A program made the translations under genes and the position numbers. From CAZEHO01 sp964511945 (GTDB lineage: Bacteria > Actinomycetota > Acidimicrobiia > Spongiisociales > UBA11373): a stretch of 64,000 nt of DNA. The DNA lies in the NCBI GenBank assembly GCA_964511945.1, contig CAZEHO010000001.1, positions 186,001-250,000 on the forward strand. The letters are read 5' to 3'. Shown in pieces: positions 7,175-15,128 of this stretch (within the stretch, counting starts at the first letter, position 1; every line of letters starts with the position of its first letter). Below the pieces are notes generated by a model. It had not been told where the DNA came from and did no database searches. It was given only the letters and a program-made list of their open reading frames with translations.

Positions 7175-8317
7175 TCAGCGGGTCAGGCTGCGGGTGATAA
7201 TGAGCCGCTGGATCTCGCTGGTGCCCTCGTAGATCGTCGTGATCCGGGCATCGCGGTAGAGGCGCTCGACTTCGACTCCGCGGATGAATCCGGATCCGCC
7301 GTGCACCTGGACTGCATCGCCGGTAGCGCGGATCGCCGCTTCCGATGCGTACAGCTTGGCCATCGACGACGCCGGTCCGGCGTCGTCGGCACCGGCGTCG
7401 ATCTTGCCGGCGGCGTCCTCGATGAGGAGGCGTGATGCCTGGTACTCGGTCGCCATGTCGGCGAGCTTGAAGCCGGTGGCCTGGAACTCTGCCACCGGCT
7501 TGCCGAACTGGGTGCGGGTGGTGGCGTGTTCGACCGATGCCTCGAGGGCGGCACGATGGATGCCGAGGGCCAGGGCGGCGATCCCGACCCGTCCCTTCTC
7601 GAGAACGCTGAGCACCGCGCCGAACCCGGCTCCGAGGTCGCCGAGCAGCGTCTCCGGACCGACCTCGACATCCTGGAGCACGAAGCCGCCCACCTGCGAG
7701 GCGCGCTGACCCATCTTGTGCTCGTGGTACGCCTTGGTGATGCCCGGGGTGTCGGTGTCGACGAGGAACATCGACATCCCGCCCCGCTTGCCGGTTGTCT
7801 TGTCGGTGACCGCCAGGATCAGCGCCACGTCGGAGACCGGGGCATTGTGGATGTAGATCTTCTCGCCGTTGATGACCCAGTTGCCGGCATCGTTCAGTAC
7901 GGCGGTCGTCTTCACGTTGCCCAGGTCGGAACCGGCCTCGGCCTCGGTGAGGGCGTAGGCGCAGCGCTGGGTTCCGGCTATGAGCCCAGGGAGCCACAGC
8001 TGCTGCTGCTCCGGTGTGCCCCATTTCACGAGGAGTGAGGTGACGAGTTCGACGACTCCGCACTGATCGGCGATCGATGCGTAGCCCCACGACAGTTCTT
8101 CCATGACCTTGACGTAGTCGAGGGTGGAGCCACCCGGGCCGCCAAGCTCCTCCGGCACCGTGATGCCGAGCAGGCCGAGCTCGCCGATCTCCTCGTAGAT
8201 CTCTGCGGGGAACCGCTCGGTCTCGTCGAGGTCTTCGGCGATCGGACGAATCCGATCGGTGGCGTACTCGCGGACCATGCGGATTAGGAGTTCCCGATCG
8301 GCGTCTGTCAGGCTCAT
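7175..8317 (-). CDS. Acyl-CoA dehydrogenase
   Basis: FAD enzyme that introduces a trans-2,3 double bond into an acyl-CoA and passes electrons to ETF. The sequence contains the FAD/substrate loops AYALTEAEAGSDLG and GEKIYIHNAP, the helix QVHGGSGF, and the catalytic base Glu364 in TIYEGTSEIQ. Length is 380 aa. The ATG at 8317 has AGGAGG 7 bases upstream; the longer frame is spurious. It follows the CoA-transferase by 25 bases and should be co-transcribed, so its probable substrate is the thioester made by that enzyme. Family alone does not separate short-chain, branched-chain or cyclic acyl groups. Confidence 0.9.
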   Translation of the reverse strand: MSLTDADRELLIRMVREYATDRIRPIAEDLDETERFPAEIYEEIGELGLLGITVPEELGGPGGSTLDYVKVMEELSWGYASIADQCGVVELVTSLLVKWGTPEQQQLWLPGLIAGTQRCAYALTEAEAGSDLGNVKTTAVLNDAGNWVINGEKIYIHNAPVSDVALILAVTDKTTGKRGGMSMFLVDTDTPGITKAYHEHKMGQRASQVGGFVLQDVEVGPETLLGDLGAGFGAVLSVLEKGRVGIAALALGIHRAALEASVEHATTRTQFGKPVAEFQATGFKLADMATEYQASRLLIEDAAGKIDAGADDAGPASSMAKLYASEAAIRATGDAVQVHGGSGFIRGVEVERLYRDARITTIYEGTSEIQRLIITRSLTR

Positions 8318-8342
8318 GGTGGATCCTCCTGATTGCTCCCGG

Positions 8343-9866
8343 TCACACGAACAGGTGAGCGGGCATGAGAGTCGGTGCGTCGATGATCGGCTCGAACCCC
8401 ATGTGGGGCAGGATGTCCCGCTCGATGGAGACGCCGGGGGCGATTTCCACCAGCTGGATTCCTTCATCGGTGAGTTCGAAGACGGCACGCTCGGTGACGA
8501 ATAGGGCGGAGCGGCCGTCGGCCAGGGCTTGCTGACCGGAGTAGGTGATGGCATCGACGTCGGCAACGAGCTTGCGAATCGATCCTTCGTTCTCGATCTG
8601 GAGGTTGCCGTCGGCGACCCCGACCCGCAGTCCGCGTGCGGTGAAGGTTCCGCAGAACACCGCCCGCCGTGCTGCCTGGGAGATATCGATGAAACCGCCC
8701 GGGCCGACGAGAAGCCCCCCGATGTGGCTGACGTTCACGGCGCCGGCGCGGTCGAACTGGGCCATGCCGAGAATGCAGACGTCGAGCCCGGCGCCGCTGA
8801 TCGTGTCGAACATCGACGGCATCGGGATGACCGCCATTGGATTGCGACTCATGCCGAACAGCTGGCCACGGACCGGGATGCCGCCGATGAGACCCTGCTC
8901 CACTCCGATCGTGATCTCGTCGAGCATTCCATCGGCTGCCAGTACACCGACCGCTTCCGACGAGGCGCCGAAGCCGACGGCAACGATGTTGCCCGCCTCT
9001 ACTTCCATCGCCGCCCGGCCCGCGAGGATCTTCTTGGCGATGTCACGCGGTGGGGGAGGGGGCTCGGCGGCCGCGCGTTCGGCTCCGCTCAGACCCGGGT
9101 CGTACTCCATCTCGTAGGTCTGCCACTGCTCTGGATGGTGGACCACGACGTCGACGAGGTTGCCCGGGACGTTGACGAGACGGGGGTCGAGGGCGCCGCC
9201 GACGGCGAGGTGCTTCGCCTGTGCAATGACGATGCCACCGTTGGCCTTCGCCGCCTGGGCAATTGCCAGCGTGTCGAGTTGGGCCGGCTCGTCGCCGAGT
9301 GTCAGGTTTCCGTATTCGTCGGCAGCGCTCGCCCGGATGAGCCCGACGTCGATCGGGATCGGCCGGTACCAAAGATGCTCTCGGCCGTTGAAATCGATGA
9401 GTTCGACCAGTGGCTCGGTCGTTCGGGTATTGCCGGTTCCGCCACCGTGGCGCGGATCGACGAAGGTGCCGAGTCCCGTCCGGGAGATCACGCCGGGCCG
9501 TCCGGCGCCGGTCTCGCGGAACATCGTGCTCACCATGCCCGTGGGCCAGGCGTGGGCTTCGATCTTCTCGTCCTTTACCAGTTGCTGCATGGTCGGCGAC
9601 CAGCTCCAATGTCCGGCGACGACGCGGCGCACCATTCCCTCGTGGGCGAAGCAGTTCATGCCGCGGCGGTCGCCGTCACCGATGCCGAGGGCGTGGACGA
9701 GTTGCAGGTCGCGCGGGGCACCGCTGTCCAGGAACCGCCGCTCTACGGCGGCAAACAGCGCGTCGGCTTCGAGCAGTCCGCCCCCGGAACCGGGGAAGGC
9801 CAGAGTGGCGCCGTCGGGGATCCGGGCGACCGCTTCGTCTGGGCTCAGGACGTCGATTCGTCGCAT
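8343..9866 (-). CDS. Acyl-CoA:carboxylate CoA-transferase (fused alpha-beta, YdiF-like)
   Basis: Family I CoA-transferase with both halves in one 507-residue chain. The catalytic glutamate is Glu323 in VEQGLIGG, preceded by the GFGASSEAVG strand. The N-terminal half has the FPGSGGG-type loop near residue 25 and SAADEYGNLTL near 180. It would move CoA from a donor such as acetyl- or succinyl-CoA to a carboxylate. The start ATG at 9866 discards an upstream extension that would cover the operator. It is first in a two-gene operon with the acyl-CoA dehydrogenase and has a good promoter overlapped by operator site 5. The carboxylate may be the end product of the alcohol and aldehyde oxidations encoded nearby (inference). 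Confidence 0.88.
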   Translation of the reverse strand: MRRIDVLSPDEAVARIPDGATLAFPGSGGGLLEADALFAAVERRFLDSGAPRDLQLVHALGIGDGDRRGMNCFAHEGMVRRVVAGHWSWSPTMQQLVKDEKIEAHAWPTGMVSTMFRETGAGRPGVISRTGLGTFVDPRHGGGTGNTRTTEPLVELIDFNGREHLWYRPIPIDVGLIRASAADEYGNLTLGDEPAQLDTLAIAQAAKANGGIVIAQAKHLAVGGALDPRLVNVPGNLVDVVVHHPEQWQTYEMEYDPGLSGAERAAAEPPPPPRDIAKKILAGRAAMEVEAGNIVAVGFGASSEAVGVLAADGMLDEITIGVEQGLIGGIPVRGQLFGMSRNPMAVIPMPSMFDTISGAGLDVCILGMAQFDRAGAVNVSHIGGLLVGPGGFIDISQAARRAVFCGTFTARGLRVGVADGNLQIENEGSIRKLVADVDAITYSGQQALADGRSALFVTERAVFELTDEGIQLVEIAPGVSIERDILPHMGFEPIIDAPTLMPAHLFV

Positions 9867-9916
9867 GGGTTCTCGCAATCGGTTTCGACGTGCCCGCGTC
9901 GCGTCGCTCGAAATGA

Positions 9917-9928
9917 GTAAACGCTTTC
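9917..9928. promoter_or_regulatory. LacI-type operator (site 5) before the CoA-transferase
   Basis: GTAAACGCTTTC on the plus strand. Read on the minus strand its first four bases are the last four of the TAGAAA -10 box, so repressor and RNA polymerase would compete directly. Confidence 0.8.
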
Positions 9929-9953
9929 TACCGTTCGGGGGGTCACCAGTCAA
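9925..9953 (-). promoter_or_regulatory. Promoter of the CoA-transferase operon
   Basis: On the minus strand TTGACT (9948-9953) and TAGAAA (9925-9930) are separated by exactly 17 bases. The same arrangement, with the same -10, drives the transporter in the other direction. Confidence 0.75.
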
Positions 9954-10026
9954 GCCGAACGGCCGAATCAGAGTTGCGATAGGCCCTTTTGCCCATTCTT
10001 GGGGGGGAGGGAGAGGGACATGCCGC

Positions 10027-10055
10027 TTGACAGATGCGATCTCACTAAGTAGAAA
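10027..10055 (+). promoter_or_regulatory. Promoter of the sugar ABC transporter operon
   Basis: A consensus -35 TTGACA (10027-10032), a 17-base spacer and TAGAAA (10050-10055). The operator overlaps the last four bases of the -10. Confidence 0.82.
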
Positions 10056-10063
10056 CCGCTTAC
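10052..10063. promoter_or_regulatory. LacI-type operator (site 6) at the transporter promoter
   Basis: GAAACCGCTTAC overlaps the -10 box. The 14 bases TAGAAACCGCTTAC recur exactly, on the minus strand, at site 10 before the GMC oxidoreductase. Confidence 0.85.
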
Positions 10064-10090
10064 ACATCTCCTACGGTGTGTAGGGGGAGG

Positions 10091-10117
10091 GACCGGAGTA
10101 GCACCGCTACCCCGGTC
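10091..10117 (+). promoter_or_regulatory. Leader hairpin of the transporter mRNA
   Basis: GACCGG, then GTAGC, pair with GCTAC and CCGGTC around an ACC loop, with one A/C mismatch between the two helices. It lies in the predicted leader, 10 bases before the AAGGAGG ribosome site, and may protect the 5' end or tune translation. Confidence 0.5.
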
Positions 10118-10143
10118 GGCCCACAGCAAGGAGGAAACACGGC

Positions 10144-11319
10144 ATGAGAACCACCGCATCCCGTTCGCGGGTGTGGTTCGTTTTCCTCGTCGTGCTGCTG
10201 GCGCTGGCCCTCGTGGCCACTGCCTGCGGCGATGATGACGATGCGGCAACGACCACTGCGGCACCGGCGACCACTGCGGCGCCGGCAACGACGGCAGCTC
10301 CTGCGACGACGGCGGGCATGGAAGCATGCGCCCCTGAAGACGTGTGGCTGCTTTATTCCGGACGGACCCTGTCCAACCCGTACTACGGGCTGGTGGACGC
10401 CGGAGCCAAGTGCTTCGCGAACTCGGTTGGCCTCGGAGGCCAGTACCAGTTCGTTGAGAGCGAGAGCGACTCGGCACAACAGCTGTCCCAGGTCACCTCG
10501 TTCCTCGCGGCACATGCTCCGTGCGTGTCCGTGAGCTTCGACCCGCACGAGACCTCGATTACCCCGGCCATCCTTGATGCGATCGAGGAAGCCGGTGCGT
10601 ACGGCACCACCCAGTGGAGCCGTCCGGACGAGATCCTGCCGGGCGTTGACTACGACAACTGGGTTGCCCACATCACGTTCAACGGCGTGAACAACGGCTA
10701 CGACATCGCTGTTGAGATGTTCGAAGCCATGGGCGGCGCGGGCAACATCGTTGCCCTCCAGGGCGTGCTCGACAACCAGGCCGCGATTACCCGCTTCCAG
10801 GGCCTCGAGAAGGCGCTGGCAGAGTATCCGGACATCGTGCTGCTCGAGGACCAGACGGCCGGCTGGAGCGCTACTGAGGCGCAGGCCATCACTGAGACCT
10901 GGCTCGCCGAGTACGGCGATGAGATCCAGGGCATTTGGGCCGGGAACGACAACATGGCTCTCGGCGCCATCGAGGCGCTGCGTGCCGAAGGCAAGGCCGG
11001 CGTCGTTCCGACCGTCGGCGTTGATGCCATTCCGGACGCTCTGACCGCCATTCAGGCCGGTGAGATGCTCGCCAGTGTCAACCCGGATCCGCCCTACCAG
11101 GGCTCCGTTGGCCTCGCGCTCGGCTACTACGCCGCAACCGGCCAGCTCGATCCGTCGGCATTCCCGACCGAGACCCGGGCTGCGTTCCACAACGCTCCGC
11201 TGATCAACGCGGATAACGTTGCGGACTTCATCGGCGAAGTGAACTGCGCTGTCTACGAAGAAGCGTTCGCTCTCGACAACATCTGGAGCCGTGTCCTCGG
11301 CCCGGATATCTACGAGTGA
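10144..11319 (+). CDS. Sugar ABC transporter substrate-binding lipoprotein (RbsB-like)
   Basis: Periplasmic-binding-protein type 1 (Peripla_BP_4) receptor for the adjacent importer. A signal peptide ends in the lipobox VATAC with Cys28, followed by an Asp-rich patch, a Thr/Ala/Pro linker (about 34-57) and two alpha/beta domains. The pattern GRTLSNPYYG near residue 75 and GNDNMALGAIEALRAEG near 265 are typical of ribose/xylose-type receptors. The start ATG has AAGGAGG upstream. It is the first gene of a four-gene operon under an operator-covered promoter. Family membership indicates a sugar, polyol or similar ligand; the actual ligand is unknown. Confidence 0.9.
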   Translation: MRTTASRSRVWFVFLVVLLALALVATACGDDDDAATTTAAPATTAAPATTAAPATTAGMEACAPEDVWLLYSGRTLSNPYYGLVDAGAKCFANSVGLGGQYQFVESESDSAQQLSQVTSFLAAHAPCVSVSFDPHETSITPAILDAIEEAGAYGTTQWSRPDEILPGVDYDNWVAHITFNGVNNGYDIAVEMFEAMGGAGNIVALQGVLDNQAAITRFQGLEKALAEYPDIVLLEDQTAGWSATEAQAITETWLAEYGDEIQGIWAGNDNMALGAIEALRAEGKAGVVPTVGVDAIPDALTAIQAGEMLASVNPDPPYQGSVGLALGYYAATGQLDPSAFPTETRAAFHNAPLINADNVADFIGEVNCAVYEEAFALDNIWSRVLGPDIYE

Positions 11320-11353
11320 TCGATCGCTCAGAGCGATAGGAGACACCCGGTAT

Positions 11354-11385
11354 CGGGGTGGTGCGGAGTGATCCGCACCACCCCG
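11354..11385 (+). other. Intercistronic hairpin after the binding-protein gene
   Basis: A perfect 14-bp stem with a GTGA loop and no T-run lies between the receptor and permease genes. Such hairpins commonly protect an upstream message from 3' decay, raising receptor levels over permease levels; that role is inferred here. Confidence 0.6.
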
Positions 11386-11413
11386 GCTCGGGGAGAAGAG
11401 GAGCCCCCGCGGC

Positions 11414-12439
11414 ATGACGACATCGACCACAGGTCCTGAGACTCCGGCGACGGTCGCGTCACGTCTCACATCCGTACGGGCGACGCTGAGGAAGAACGCA
11501 GCCGACCTGACGCCGGTTGGCGCTCTGCTCCTCCTCATCGCGGTGTTCGCCGTTCTCGACAGTGACTTCCTGACTGTTAAGAACTGGCAGGGCATTGCAA
11601 GCCAGTCCGCCGTCCCACTGGTTCTCGGGGTCGGGATGACGTTCGTCATCCTCATGACCGCCATCGATCTGTCGCTCGAGGGCATGCTCGTCGCGTCCTC
11701 GCTGACGGTTGCCTTGCTTGTCGCCGACAAGACGAACGATGTCGACATCGGCATGTTCCCAGCAGCCGTGGTCGGCATCGGCATCGGCGTGGTGATGGGC
11801 TTCGTCAACGGTTTCGTCAACACCAAGTTCAAGATCCCGTCCTTCATGGTCACGCTCGGCATGTGGAGCATCGGCCTGGGGATCGGGAAGATTCTCTTCG
11901 GAAACATCCCACCGCGCATCGACGTCGATGTCCGGCGGTGGGGGTTTACCGAGTTCCTCGGCATCCAGCGCATTTTCTACTTCGCGCTGATCGTCGTCGC
12001 CGTCGGGTTCATCATCCAGAAGTGGACCCGCCTCGGTCGCTACGCCTATGCGATCGGCGGCAACGAGGAACTCGCCGGACAATCCGGGATCAACATCTCC
12101 CGGTACAAGATTTATGTGTTCATGCTCGCCGGCGGCATCTTCGGCCTCGGCGGCAGTTTCCTGCTCACCCGCACCGGTGTCGGTGACCTCCGAGCAGCGG
12201 AGGGGTTCCTCTTCCTCACCATCTCCGGCGTGGTCATCGGCGGCACCCTGCTGATGGGTGGCCGCGGCGGGGTGCTCCATTCGACGGTGGGGATCATCTT
12301 GATGATGGTGCTGAAGAACGGATTGGTGGTTCTGGGTGTCAGCCAGTTCTGGCAGGACACGATCCAGGGCTTCATTGTGGTTGCGGCGGTCGTCATTACC
12401 GGCCTGGCCAGCCGCCGGAGAATGAGGGTGGTGCCATGA
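11414..12439 (+). CDS. Sugar ABC transporter permease 1 (RbsC-like)
   Basis: Integral membrane permease of the BPD_transp_2 family, with about nine hydrophobic segments between residues 35 and 330. The segment GMTFVILMTAIDLSLEG is the conserved 'GID-S-G' region of ribose-type permeases, and GRYAYAIGGNEELAGQSGI is the cytoplasmic loop that contacts the ATPase. Length 341 aa is normal. An AGGAG site lies about 10 bases upstream. Its stop overlaps the next start (ATGA). It pairs with permease 2 after the ATPase, implying a heterodimeric channel. Confidence 0.9.
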   Translation: MTTSTTGPETPATVASRLTSVRATLRKNAADLTPVGALLLLIAVFAVLDSDFLTVKNWQGIASQSAVPLVLGVGMTFVILMTAIDLSLEGMLVASSLTVALLVADKTNDVDIGMFPAAVVGIGIGVVMGFVNGFVNTKFKIPSFMVTLGMWSIGLGIGKILFGNIPPRIDVDVRRWGFTEFLGIQRIFYFALIVVAVGFIIQKWTRLGRYAYAIGGNEELAGQSGINISRYKIYVFMLAGGIFGLGGSFLLTRTGVGDLRAAEGFLFLTISGVVIGGTLLMGGRGGVLHSTVGIILMMVLKNGLVVLGVSQFWQDTIQGFIVVAAVVITGLASRRRMRVVP

Positions 12440-13977
12440 ACGCTGCCGAACATGTCGCAAACGGCGGGCCCGTCGTCGAGGCTCGCAATCTGATCAAGAA
12501 GTACCCCGGGGTCACTGCGCTCAAGGACGTCAGCGTCCATATCAAGCCCAACGAGGTCCTCGGACTGGTGGGCGAGAACGGCGCCGGCAAGTCCACGCTG
12601 CTGAAGGTCTTCAACGGGCTCGAGCGTCCCGATGAGGGCGAGCTGCTGGTGCGTGGTGAGCTGATGAACTTCCGCAGCGTCGCCGACGCGGGCGACCACG
12701 GCATCGGTATGGTCTTCCAGGAGCAGTCGCTGATCCCGACCTTGTCGGTCGCCGAGAACATCTTCCTCGGCAACGAAGGTCGCAGTGTCAAGAGCGGGCT
12801 CATCAACCGCAGGAACCTGATGCAGCGAGCTCAGGAGGAACTCGACGCGATCGGCTCCAAGGTCGACCCGAAGGAGAAGCTCGACACTCTCCGGTTCTCG
12901 CAGCGTCAGATGGTGGAGATCGCCAAAGTGCTGGCCATCCGGGAACGGACCCACCACCAACCGGTGATCTTGCTCGACGAGCCGACCTCGGTGCTCGAAT
13001 CGGATGAGGTCGAACGCCTCTTTGAGATCGTGAACGGCCTGCGCAGCCAGGCCTCGGTCGTGTTCATCTCCCACCGCCTCGACGAGGTCCTCAAGATCTC
13101 CGACCGCATCTATGTGATGCGGGACGGAGAAGTCGTCGCAGAGCGGGACCCGAAGGACGTCGACATCCACGAGTTGCACTCGCTGATGGTCGGTGAGGAC
13201 CACGCCGGCACCTACTACAACGTCGAGGACCAGAAGCCGCACGGCGACAAGGTCATCCTCAAGGCAGAGAACCTGACGCTCCACGGATCGTTCGAAGACG
13301 TCAGCTTCGAGCTCCACGAGGGCGAGGTGCTGACGGTGGCCGGTGTCGAAGGCGCCGGGCGTGATCAGCTGGTCCGGGCAATCATCGGTGCATTCCCTCC
13401 GGAAAGTGGAACGATCACGTACGACGGCAAGGTCAGGAAGTTCCGGGCTCCTGACGAGGCCGCCAAGGCCGGGATCGGCTACGTACCGTCGGATCGTCGT
13501 GGTGAGGGGGCGCTGCTGCCGATGACCGTGCGCCACAACATCACCATGGCATACCCCGAAGAGGTCATGAGCGGTCCCTTCCTCGACGTCGGGAGGGAGA
13601 CCGAGCTGATCCACCACTGGATCGACCAGCTCCGGATCAAGACCCCCGGGATCGAGACGCCGATGCGGAACCTGTCGGGCGGCAACCAGCAGAAGGTGGT
13701 CGTCGCCAAGTGGCTCATCTCGGCGGACACCAGAGTGCTGATCCTGGCGACCCCGACCAGGGGACTCGACGTCGGGGCCAAGGCCGAGGTGCACCGGCTC
13801 ATTCGTGAGCTGGCCGAGCGGGGGATCGCCATCTTCATGCTGGCGGACACTCTGGATGAGGGCATCGCCCTGAGCCACAAGATCATGGTCATGAAGGACG
13901 GCAAGGTGACCGGGATGTTCGACGCACCACCGGACAACAAGCCATCTCAGGTCGACATTCTCGAAAGGATGGTGTGA
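12436..13977 (+). CDS. Sugar ABC transporter double ATPase (RbsA/MglA-like)
   Basis: Two nucleotide-binding domains in one 513-residue chain. Domain 1 has Walker A GENGAGKS (46-53) and Walker B VILLDEPTS, but its signature is LRFSQRQ instead of the usual LSxGxxQ. Domain 2 has the family's GAGRDQ in place of Walker A, an intact LSGGNQQKV signature and a Walker B reading ILATPTRG (436-443), where the usual Asp and catalytic Glu are Ala and Thr. In the folded protein, domain 1 Walker motifs face the domain 2 signature (a complete site) and the reverse pairing is wholly degenerate. It overlaps both neighbours. Confidence 0.92.
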   Translation: MNAAEHVANGGPVVEARNLIKKYPGVTALKDVSVHIKPNEVLGLVGENGAGKSTLLKVFNGLERPDEGELLVRGELMNFRSVADAGDHGIGMVFQEQSLIPTLSVAENIFLGNEGRSVKSGLINRRNLMQRAQEELDAIGSKVDPKEKLDTLRFSQRQMVEIAKVLAIRERTHHQPVILLDEPTSVLESDEVERLFEIVNGLRSQASVVFISHRLDEVLKISDRIYVMRDGEVVAERDPKDVDIHELHSLMVGEDHAGTYYNVEDQKPHGDKVILKAENLTLHGSFEDVSFELHEGEVLTVAGVEGAGRDQLVRAIIGAFPPESGTITYDGKVRKFRAPDEAAKAGIGYVPSDRRGEGALLPMTVRHNITMAYPEEVMSGPFLDVGRETELIHHWIDQLRIKTPGIETPMRNLSGGNQQKVVVAKWLISADTRVLILATPTRGLDVGAKAEVHRLIRELAERGIAIFMLADTLDEGIALSHKIMVMKDGKVTGMFDAPPDNKPSQVDILERMV

Positions 13978-13979
13978 CG

Positions 13980-14969
13980 ATGGCGGCCACCATGACGCCC
14001 GAGCAACTCGAGGCGCAGGCAGCGGACCGCCGTCGGGATCTCATCCGCAAGGTCGCCCCGTTCGGGGTGCTGCTCGGCCTCTATCTGCTGGTCGCGGCGT
14101 TCGAGCCGAACTTCTTCCGCTGGGCATCGGTCCGGGCGCTGCTGGAGCAGTGGCCGATCATCCTGATGCTTGCGTCGGGTCAGATGCTGGTCGTCATGAC
14201 CGGCCGCATCGACCTGTCCAACGCATCGCTGGCCTCGCTTTCAGCGATGTGTACCGCGCTGTGGCTCGGCGTGGAGGGTATGCCGGCGGGGCTCACCATC
14301 GTGCTCGTGATCCTGATGGCAACGGTCATCGGCATCTTCCAGGGACTGCTGCACTATCACGGGCAGGTGGCATCGTTCGTCATCACCTTGGGCGGCCTCG
14401 GCGCCTGGTCGGGGATGGCGCTTGCCATCTCCGGCGGGCGGAGCATCATCGAGAACCGCGACACGCTCGACTTCCTGTTTGATCGCTGGATCTGGGACAT
14501 CCCCAACGGTGCAATCTTCGGAGCCCTGATCGCGCTGACGCTCGGCGGCATCATGAAGTTCATGCCGATCGGGCGCCAGATCCTGGCGGTGGGCAACGGC
14601 CAGTTGGCCGCGGCCTATTCCGGCATCAGCGTCGGCAAGGTCATGGTCGTCGTGTTCGGCGCCTCTGGCTTCTTCGCCGGCCTCTGCGGTCTCGGCATTG
14701 TCGGTTGGATCGATGCGGCGTCCCCGTCGACGGCCGACAACCTGCTGCTGCCGGCCATTGCCGCAGTGGTCATCGGGGGTACCGCCATCACCGGCGGCCT
14801 CGGTGGTATCGGCCGGACCGTCGTCGGCGCGGCGATCATCGCTGTGCTCCGGGTCGGTCAGGACGTCGCCGGGATCGAAGCGAAGTATCAGCAGGTCATC
14901 TACGGCGCGCTGGTCATCATCGCGGTTGCCGCCACGATCGACCGGAGTCGACTCAAGATCGTCAAGTAA
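13980..14969 (+). CDS. Sugar ABC transporter permease 2 (RbsC-like)
   Basis: Second BPD_transp_2 permease, 329 aa, with about nine membrane spans. The motif GQMLVVMTGRIDLSNASLA matches the conserved permease region. The ATG at 13980 is preferred, giving a spacing of about 10 bases from the AAAGGA ribosome site; a GTG at 13974 overlaps the ATPase stop. It is the last gene of the operon and is followed by a strong hairpin. Confidence 0.9.
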   Translation: MAATMTPEQLEAQAADRRRDLIRKVAPFGVLLGLYLLVAAFEPNFFRWASVRALLEQWPIILMLASGQMLVVMTGRIDLSNASLASLSAMCTALWLGVEGMPAGLTIVLVILMATVIGIFQGLLHYHGQVASFVITLGGLGAWSGMALAISGGRSIIENRDTLDFLFDRWIWDIPNGAIFGALIALTLGGIMKFMPIGRQILAVGNGQLAAAYSGISVGKVMVVVFGASGFFAGLCGLGIVGWIDAASPSTADNLLLPAIAAVVIGGTAITGGLGGIGRTVVGAAIIAVLRVGQDVAGIEAKYQQVIYGALVIIAVAATIDRSRLKIVK

Positions 14970-15005
14970 TCAAGCAGGCCTCTCTCCTCCCGGAGACCCG
15001 CGCAG

Positions 15006-15034
15006 AACGGCCCCGGCAACCCGCCGGGGCCGTT
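15006..15034 (+). terminator. Terminator hairpin of the transporter operon
   Basis: A perfect 12-bp GC-rich stem (15006-15017 with 15023-15034) around an AACCC loop, 37 bases after the permease stop. Confidence 0.75.
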
Positions 15035-15083
15035 CCGCGTGTGCAACAGCGAGCCACGAGCTACGGGCAACGAGCAACGAGCT

Positions 15084-15106
15084 GCAGTTCGGCCAAGCCG
15101 AACTGC
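15084..15106. terminator. Second hairpin between convergent operons
   Basis: GCAGTTCGGC and GCCGAACTGC form a 10-bp stem with a 3-base loop. It lies 22 bases beyond the end of the convergent aldo/keto reductase gene and may stop transcription from that side. The preceding stretch 15047-15083 holds loose CGAGCAA-like direct repeats. Confidence 0.5.
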
Positions 15107-15128
15107 CAACGAACCCCGAGGGGGTCTG

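Noticed and set aside
10240..10320. Regular short repeats that look like a CRISPR or tandem array
   Set aside because: They are codon repeats of the Thr/Ala/Pro linker in a lipoprotein, in frame and without spacers; the same holds at 39570-39690 and 45420-45600.
10060..11973. 637-residue open frame antisense to the transporter genes
   Set aside because: It is the shadow of GC-biased codons; the plus-strand genes have signal peptide, motifs, ribosome sites and promoter. Similar long antisense frames at 12112-13878, 15039-16994 and 59601-61556 were rejected for the same reason.
15047..15083. Loose CGAGCAA direct repeats
   Set aside because: Imperfect and only a few copies; no function can be argued beyond lying between two terminators.
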